Shown piece after piece: positions 55,673-64,000 of a stretch of DNA of 64,000 nucleotides; the stretch's first letter is position 1, and the number at the start of each line of letters is the position of its first letter. Made by a program: the position numbers and the translations under genes. The notes under the pieces are model-generated. The model worked only from the letters and a program-made list of their open reading frames with translations. It did no database searches and was not told the DNA's origin. This DNA comes from Monarcha castaneiventris obscurior. Lineage: Eukaryota; Chordata; Aves; Passeriformes; Monarchidae. Location: the NCBI GenBank assembly GCA_026261815.1, contig JAMPIT010000541.1:62001-126000 (forward strand). Direction: 5' to 3'.

Positions 55673-55944
55673 GATGTTCCCTGTCTTGGAAAAGGCTCTG
55701 TAAAAGGCAAATGGCTCCAGATGCCTTTCCTTTCTCCCTCCACCCCTCTTCCAGCTCTCCGCCTGTCTCCTGACACCCTAGGCCCGGGATTTTCCTTTTT
55801 ATTCCTGTTTCTCTTGGTTGCTATCCTTCCCTCTCCCCTTCCTTTCCCTTCCCCTCCCAGACCACAGCGAGCCTGAGGAGCTCTGGGATATTTCCCTCCC
55901 AGCAGGGAGATTTCCTGCATTTCCAGGCAGCCTGAGGCAGGCAG

Positions 55945-58900
55945 GTGAGGTGGAAGTGTCACTTGGAAGGGTGCTGGGAGTTGTGACCAGCCTCTCAGTG
56001 CGCTGCTTGTTGACTGTAATCATAGTGCTGGAACACAATGGGAATGTTAATGAAGTTCCTGGAATCTTCATGGAGAGAGCTGTAAAGGACAGCATCCCTC
56101 ACAGAGCAACTGAACTGAAATCACAGCTAATTAACCTTTCATTTATTCCCTGATTTATGGTATTAAAGTTTTTGCAGGTGAAAAAACGATGTTTTCTAAA
56201 TGAACTATGACTGTCTTAGTCTGGTTATTGTAGATAATCAGGAAAAGCACGTTGTCTGAAAACGGAATGTTACCTCATTCTCAGGGAGGAGGATGAGTAA
56301 AAGTCATGTGATGGTTGGGAAGAGATCCCACTCACTTCCCAATTCCTCACCCTCGAGGTTTGGTTGCTTTTGGAGGTGCTGTTGCTCAATCCTGATCCTC
56401 CCACCTGATAGGAATGCAGGAACTGCCTGACACAGAGAGATCTGTCTGGTTTTGGCTACCTGGTAAAGGGGTAGAACCATCTTCTCCCAATTACTTCTGG
56501 AAAAAGCCACTTCTGAAGGACCTGGAACAAGAAGAGAAAGTTTCCAGCCGATCTAAAGTAATGGTGGTGTCACTTTCTCTTCCTATTCCTCGGCCTTTCT
56601 GTGCACTCTCACGCTGGATGTGGCTGTAAAAACACAGATTCTCAGTCCCCTTCTTCCTTCTTTTCCAGTCTCTGCAATTCCCAGCTGTGTTCCCATCCTT
56701 GTCACTGTAGGCCCGTGTGTGGCTGTGTTCCGTGATGTGACTCTGGAGCAGTTTAGGTTGAAATAAGTTTAGGAACTGCTCCTTTCTCTGGATCGAGCTG
56801 CTTTCCTGGCCTCTGGAACACAGCAAGAAGGGGTTGAACCCTTCCCACCTGGCGAATTTTGTGGTGACAAAATTTTTCACCACAGCAAGGCTGGCGAATC
56901 GAAGGAGAAGGGTTTCCAGCAGAAAACTCTGGAAGTGGATGTTCTCTCCTTTCCCAGGCTGACGACCTCACTGTTCCTCTTGAAATGCTTATATTTATGT
57001 GGAGGGAAGTAGGGCCTGGTGACTCCAGAGGAGATGAGAACAAACACGGGCAGGGAATAAAGTGGGAATTGCCTTTTCCAGGCAGAGTCCACTGCTAGTT
57101 AAACCTGGCTGAGGCAGGCATGCATGCAGGCACTCAGGAATTCCAATAAAAGGTTTTTTTTGTGTGGTCATGCTGAGCCTGCCGGTCTTGGTTGAACAAA
57201 GTTTCCCGGATTAAGTAACAACGCTGCAATTCTGGCTTTCTTTTTTCTTCTGTTTTCCTTGGTGACCTCAGAGATATCCTCGTGGTTTTGCATCCCGCTG
57301 CTCCCTCCCAGGCTGTTGTTTCAGCTGGTGTCAGCCCATTGCTCAACCTGCTCCTCCTGACTGGAGAAATGCTTTGTCAGAGAACTGTTCCCTTCTGGGC
57401 CTGGCTGAACATCCTCCCTGCTCCTTGGGGCCTTGGCATCTTGGCCAAATTCTCTGTGATCACACTCTGCCCTCATGTCACTGAGCTCCTCGTGACTCTG
57501 GAGCTTTCAGACCCATCCAGTGGCCAGGCCAGCCCTAGAAACTGGCCAAAAACGTTGTTTTCTGCTAAGTTCATTGCCTGCAGAGACACACTAGGGGGTC
57601 AGCAGGGTGGCTGGAGACAGGGAAAAGAGACAAATGAGGTGTGGGGGTGTTTGTGTGAGGAATGCAGTCTCTCCTTTTTGGCTGTGGGATTATTTCAGCT
57701 GCCTTGCTCCGAGCCTGCTGTGGGTTGTGTCCCTTCTCAGGTTTTAGAAGGAACCAAGAGCACAAAACACTGGGCAAGGAAGGGCCTGGCCTGCGCTAAG
57801 TAAGTGTGGAGTGGAAATATTTTTTTTTTTCAACTTGTCAGACCGGAAAGTACCTGATTTGAGTTTCAGTCTTGGTCATCACTGCCTATTTAGACAGGTT
57901 TGTGGCCATGCGTGACTGAGCAAGCTACTCATAGAGCAACTGGGTGGAAGATTCCTTAGGCCAGGCAGAGCATTCCTCTGGCTGCTGTCTGAGGGGAGTC
58001 TGAGGCCTTTGCCACCACTACTTTTAGTGGGAGCATCTTCCCAGGACACTGACCACGAGCCCAGCTGGTCAAGGTGGCCTGCCCGGGGTTAAGGGCTCTG
58101 CCCAGCCCAGCAGAGCATCTGAAACAGCCACATGTGATAGCTGAGGGGTTCCTGTGGCTGCCCTTCCCTGTTATCTCCCTGCCCCACCGAGTGGGTGGCC
58201 TCTGTGCCACTGCTTTATTGCCTGCTGGAACGCTGCTATCTGTGGGCATGGCCCAACATCTGCTGAGCTGAGCACAACGACTTCAACGTGCTCCCCGTAT
58301 TTATGAGCGTTGCAGTCACTTCTTGCCCTGACAGAGATGATTTTCCCTGTTTTATTTCTCTCTCTCTGCCATTTCCTTGCTTTTTTTCCACCCCAGTTTG
58401 TTCAGTGTGCAGGGAAAGCACTGCTTCGCTTCTCTGCCTTGAAGGAGCTGTGTCCAGAGGTGACTTTGCAGGGACAACGCTCCACACTTCAGCACTGCCT
58501 GCCTGCTCCACAGAGGATTAGGCCCAACTTGAGCCCTTTGAGCAGCTTTTCAGTATTTTTACCTTGATGCCAAAGGCCTGAGCGTGGCTGAGGAGGAAGT
58601 TACACCCAGCAGGAAAGGTGACAGGGGTGTGGAACCTGTGGGGTTGTGGCTGCACCTCTGCATGAACCACAGGGGTGTTTTCAGTGTCCCTTCACAGCAC
58701 AGTGCAGCAGGAACCAGCTTTTCCCAGAGAAAACTCTCCCCGTGCCTCGCCTCTTCTGAGAACATCCCTCTACATCAATTTAATCCCTTCACTTCCTCTG
58801 AATAAGCCATGGAATGGGTTCCTGGAGAGACCTGCTCAGCAGTTTGGGGGTGCCCCTCCGCCCATCCTGCCCGACAGAGATCAGCCATGGGCCACTGCTT

Positions 58901-61574
58901 GTTTTTGTGGTGTTTTATCAGGCTGCTGCATGTCCTTTAACTGCCAGCTCCTTGTGAAAGCTTGTTTCTTCTCCTCATGCTTGAAAGCATTTGCTGCCCG
59001 TCCCATTTTGGGTGGCTGAGTATAAAAGCAGCCTCCTCTGGGAGGTTTAGTGTCTGCTCAAACTCAGTGCTGCACTAAATCCAAGCAACACCTTTGTGCA
59101 TCCTCACAACATTCCCTGATGGCCTCGGGGGGGGGGGACAAACCTGTTTGTCTCTTTGATTCCCAATTAAAACTTCTTTAAAAAACATCTCACCCATGTA
59201 TCCAGAATTGAAAGCTGTCTGGCGATCCGTGAGGGCTTGAACACTCACCAGTGTTTTCCAGGGGAATTCATTGCTAGGAGGGAAGTGATTTTTTGTGGTG
59301 TATTGAGAAATTTCCCTGTATTTGTTGACTGTAGACTGTGGTCTATTTGCAATTTTTTGTACAGTATTTGAAGAAAAAGTTCAATACAGCAGAAACAGGG
59401 GACAGGAACGATCCCCACCCCCTTGTTTTTAACACTCTGTAAATCTGAGAGGCGGCGGGGGAAAAAGGTGGATGGCACCACGGGAGGATCATGACAGGAG
59501 AGCAAATGTTGTGGATTGTGGCCTGTGCTGGAATGTCAACATCAAACTTATTGTGGCTTTTGCAGCTTGGCAGATCTGTGTTGTGAAAGCTCCTGTACGT
59601 GCATCTGGGGCACGGGCTGCCTTTGGAAGCAGGGCTGGAGCTTTTCCCTCACAGATAATGGAGTCAGTCTGGAAATTGGTTTTAAAAAGGGGTGAATACA
59701 CCCAAGTAAATTCACCAGATCCTGCTTGTGCCCATGCCGACAGAATTACTGTGTTATTAACATTGTTCTTCCCCACTCTCTTGGCTCTAAGTGTATTTTC
59801 ACAAGGCTTGTAAAAGAAATAAAAGTAAATTGAAGGGTAATCTGGGAAGATTAGGGAATTGCAATCTCCTACAGCATTTTGTTTAGACTGTGTGTAACAA
59901 TACTCCAGAGAGAAAAAATCCTGTATCACAACTTAGAAAAAGTTTGTCTGTCTAAAGAGGGCTTTTTATTCCTTGTCTACAAAATCCTGTAGTACAAACT
60001 GCTACAGATTATTCTGCGTTTGGGACTTTTTTTCCTGTATAAAAACAGCTTCGTGCTCAGTCTCCAAAGCAAAATTTCCCGGCAGAACTTCAAACATCCT
60101 TTGTCTGTCTCCCTTTGGAGAGTGTTTCCAGGAATCAGCAGCTCTGTGTACCCCAGTCATTTGCATTCTGTGCTCTAAGTACCCAGTGGAAACTTGTTGC
60201 CTAAATCCCGGGTTTCCCACTTGGAAAAAATTCGGGCACTTAAAAGAAAACAAACTGAAAAGTTTGCACCGAGTGTTTTGCCCAAGGAGCTACAAGAAGG
60301 AGTTTTCAGTTAAACTCCCAGAGCAAGTGGAGCCCAGATGTTTTTAGTAAACAGCTTTCAAAACTCGCAGTTGAGACCAGTGTCAAATTTCCAGACACAT
60401 GATCAACCTTGGAGCCAAGTTTAGAGTTGCTTTTGTGTTTACATAAAGCCTGGAAGCTGAATGACACTGAAGTTTGTGGATGGAGTGGAGGTTCTCCATA
60501 ACAAATATTTGACTGGATGAAATTTCTCTTATTTACAGGACTTTGAGCTTTTGTGGGGGTGGGCAAAAGAAGGTTACTGTATTTCTGTTGATTTTACATT
60601 TGAGGCATATTCAGCACTTTCTTGCTTACTGGAATTGGAACAGTCGTTGATTTTTAACTGGGATCTGTTATTATTCTGGCCATTAAACCAGCAAGGCAAA
60701 ATCAGGCGTTTTAAAGCTAGAGGTGAACCATTTCTACAGGTGAGAAATGAAATTTGTGCGTTCCTGGGCATTCTGGCTCCCTCTCTGCTCACACCAAGGC
60801 AGCCCTCTGGCTGAAGGTCTAACTGGATGCCTAAGCCACATGCCAAGGTTTTTTGCTCAGGGACTGTATCAGGAAAAATCTGTCTCAGCATTTACTTTGG
60901 GCAAATACTGTCCATTATTTGTTTAGGAGTCCTGTTTTCTGCCCATTTGGAAAGGTCACGCACGAGAAGGGCACAGGTAGAATCAGGATAAATGATATTG
61001 AAGTGGGACTAGGAGTCATGGAAACTTTCCCTTTGGGTATATCTTGATCTCTGACCTAATAACCTTCTGTATCATATGCAGCCACTCAGCAAAGAAGCCC
61101 TGATTATTTCTGCATGCTTTAAGCTCAGCTTTACTGTCCCTAAATTGCCGGATTCTGGGGTCTGTGCCCTGTGTACAGTAGCTAAGCTGTAAACAACAAG
61201 AGAGCTTGCCCCATTGTTCCTGATGGGATATCATCCAAGGGAAAACAGGGGGTGTCTTCAACAATCTGAAGCTTGTGTAGGCAGACAATACACTGATTTT
61301 GCCTGTGGGCAGCATGAACATGCCTCTACTTCAGCCCAAGAAAGCAGCTGAGAGGGACATGAATTCAAAATCCATGCATGCTGCTGAGAGGATGGGGCAG
61401 GCCCTGGGCAGCTGGGAGTGTTGGGGGATAAAAAGGTACTGAAATAAGGGAAAAATTTCTTTCTAAACAGTGAAGAACTTTTTCCTAAAGAACTTTACAG
61501 GCATTCCTAGGATGAAGCCTGCTAAAAGCATCACCTTGCTCAGGCTGGGCTTTCCATCAAGTGACATTCACATT
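55945..61574. other. Intergenic or intronic, no gene recognised
   Basis: Unique sequence of mixed composition. ORFs are short, with no recognisable domains. A TATAAAAG at 59021-59028 lies in a plausible promoter-like context but leads to no recognisable coding sequence. A G run (GGGGGGGGGG) lies near 59129. Confidence 0.45.
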
Positions 61575-61790
61575 TAGGAAGGAATCCTTCCCTGTGAGGG
61601 TGGGGAGGCCCTGGCACAGGGTGCCCAGAGAAGCTGTGGCTGCCCCATCCCTGGAAGTGTCCAAGGCCAGGCTGGATGGGGTTTGGAGCAACCTGGGATA
61701 GTGGAAGGTGTCCCTGCCCCTGGCAGGGATTGGAATGAGATGATGTTAAAGGTCCCTTCCAAGCCAAATCATTCAGGGGTTTTATTTTAA
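61575..61790 (+). mobile_element. CR1 LINE 3' end
   Basis: From GGAAGGAATCCTTCCCTGTG to CAAGCCAAATCATTCAGGGG. Confidence 0.85.
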
Positions 61791-63229
61791 ATGCATTTTC
61801 GTGAAGAGCAACACAAGATAAAAGGAGGCCTGAACCGAGCCATGAGGAAACGACATCATGAAGTAAATTTGAAATTAAAACTGTAATTTGAGACAGGAAA
61901 GATCCGGGAATGGCTGAACCTAATCCCGTATGAGAGCGGAGTGGTGAATTTTTCACCTTGGTCACCAAGACATGACCCTCACGGCTGTGCAACCCCGTGT
62001 TTCCTCTGCTGTCATCGAACACAATGTGCATTGTGCAACTCCAGAAAGCAGAATTTGGGACTTCCCTAATCCTGCTGACGTGTGATCACGGGTGGCACAG
62101 ACTGTCCGAGCTGCAGAGGAAATATTCCTGTTGCAAACTTTGCAATTATGGAGCTTTGTTTGATGTTCCTGTTGTGAAGACACTCCACTGTGAACACGCT
62201 AACAAAGAAAAAAAAAATGAAAAAAAAAGAGTCTGCCTAGCAGCTACAACTTTTTTTTTTTTTTTTTACATAAGCATTTATGTGGGAGGAGAACAGGAGA
62301 TTTGAAATGTACCTGGCAGCCTGCTGAAGCATAGGTATGACCCACGTTATCTTATAGATCTTAATTACTTGTGATGGTTAACCGACTGGAGCAGCAGAAA
62401 ACCCTGAAACAAAGGGAGGCCGAGGCTCCCTGTTCCCTCCAGGGCATTTGGAGTGTCTGGAAAAGTGTTCTGGTGCTGCCCTTTACCCACACACAGGCAC
62501 TTGTGCAGTCACGCGTGGGACATCCCACACTGCCGGGAAGGGTTAAAGACCGGATAAAAATGTGTAGAAAGAACTGGTGAGAGGGAAAAAAAAAAAAATT
62601 TAATCTTTTGGTCCCAATACATACAGGAGAAAATATTTCGTCCGAGTTTACACGCTCGGTACGTAGAGGAAAAATTATTTATTCTGAGTTTACAGGCCCA
62701 GTAAATTGTATTTCTGATGGATTTCAGCAGGAACATTGGCTTGGGAAAAACAGGCTTGAACATTGGCTTGGGAAAAGCCAAGATTGGGGAGTTCAGTGCT
62801 ATGGGATGATCTCAGTTTAAGCACTTTCTAGTCCCTTGTAACCTGGTTAAAACTTAAGAAAGCAGAAATTAAAAGACTCCAGTGATTGTTGTCAACTAAT
62901 GACTGAACTGAATGGCTGAAGAACCCGATGTTTATTGGAAATAAATGACGGCACACACTGAGCGACGGGGATAGCGCTAAAAGCAGCCGAAACAGTCATC
63001 TCATTACCAACAAACTGAGTTTTTGACATTTGGCATTCTTTTTCTGGATTTAACTTGGATTTTAGGAACTTTTCTCGCGGAGAGGGCGGTCAGGCATCGA
63101 CACAGACCGCCCGGGGCAGCGTCCCCTGAGGAAGGGGGGTGTAGCATGTAGGGTGTCGGACACGCTTTGGCGGAGGGCTCGGCAGAATCCTTGAGGGGAA
63201 ATGGCCGGATTTGGTGATTTCTGAGGGGA
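61791..63229. other. FTH1 upstream region, no gene recognised
   Basis: Contains A-rich and T-rich runs at 62207-62270 and 62589-62602. A short tandem duplication (GAACATTGGCTTGGGAAAA twice, 62732-62776) is also present. No coding sequence recognised. Confidence 0.5.
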
Positions 63230-63329
63230 TTTTCCAACGCCGGCCATTCCCTGAGGGAGGGCGCGCGGCGCGGCGGGAAACGGGGGCGCGCGCGGGCCCC
63301 GCCCCCGCGGTGGGCGTGGCCTGGGCGGG

Positions 63330-63998
<669 letters not shown>

Positions 63999-64000
63999 CT

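Noticed and set aside
55090..55962. 290-codon minus-strand ORF through the CpG island and CTTCTC tract
   Set aside because: Its middle is a Lys-Glu repeat from the microsatellite and its ends are CpG-island sequence with no domain; no frame support.

Overview
The window looks like bird nuclear DNA, most likely a songbird or a close relative. It carries many CR1 LINE 3' ends, intronless G-protein-coupled receptor genes, solo-LTR-like insertions with target-site duplications, and at the right edge the first exon of the ferritin heavy chain gene FTH1 with an avian-type N-terminus. Having Mas-related receptors, olfactory receptors and FTH1 together resembles the chicken chromosome 5 / human 11q12 neighbourhood; that synteny is recalled, not computed.  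Region 1 (1-24.7 kb) is a tandem, segmentally duplicated array. It holds five intact single-exon Mas-related receptor (MRGPR-like) genes, all on the minus strand (1162-2007, 7011-7883, 12055-12972, 16328-17254, 22189-23076), and one truncated, LTR-interrupted relic (5691-5912). Between the genes lie copies of a roughly 1.6-kb non-coding tandem repeat with a CpG-rich module, duplicated 3' flanks, a 598-bp LTR and a long CCATC pentamer array. The five receptors share an almost invariant N-terminus. All have lost the usual TM7 NPxxY asparagine (it reads KPxIY), and four have also lost the ERC (DRY-equivalent) motif at the end of TM3.  Region 2 (24.8-29.2 kb) is an inverted duplication: two head-to-head, near-identical MRGPR genes with normal ERC and NPVIY motifs. 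The arms are about 1.6 kb and the spacer about 1.1 kb. Protein differences between the two genes sit mainly in and next to the extracellular loops. A large GAAA tract follows.  Region 3 (29.8-33.1 kb) has an 840-bp LTR insertion and one more divergent, motif-complete Mas/MRGPR gene (32091-33047, minus).  Region 4 (33.1-54.8 kb) is ordinary intergenic DNA with many CR1 fragments and three intact plus-strand class II olfactory receptor genes of different families (39670-40605, 43713-44639, 49619-50611).  Region 5 (54.9-64 kb) holds a CpG island with a ZNF143/THAP11-type motif but no recognisable gene, about 7.5 kb of non-coding DNA, and the FTH1 promoter, 5'UTR iron-responsive element and exon 1. 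FTH1 runs off the window.  The receptors would act in chemosensation or peptide/irritant sensing at the plasma membrane. FTH1 is an unrelated iron-storage housekeeping gene.
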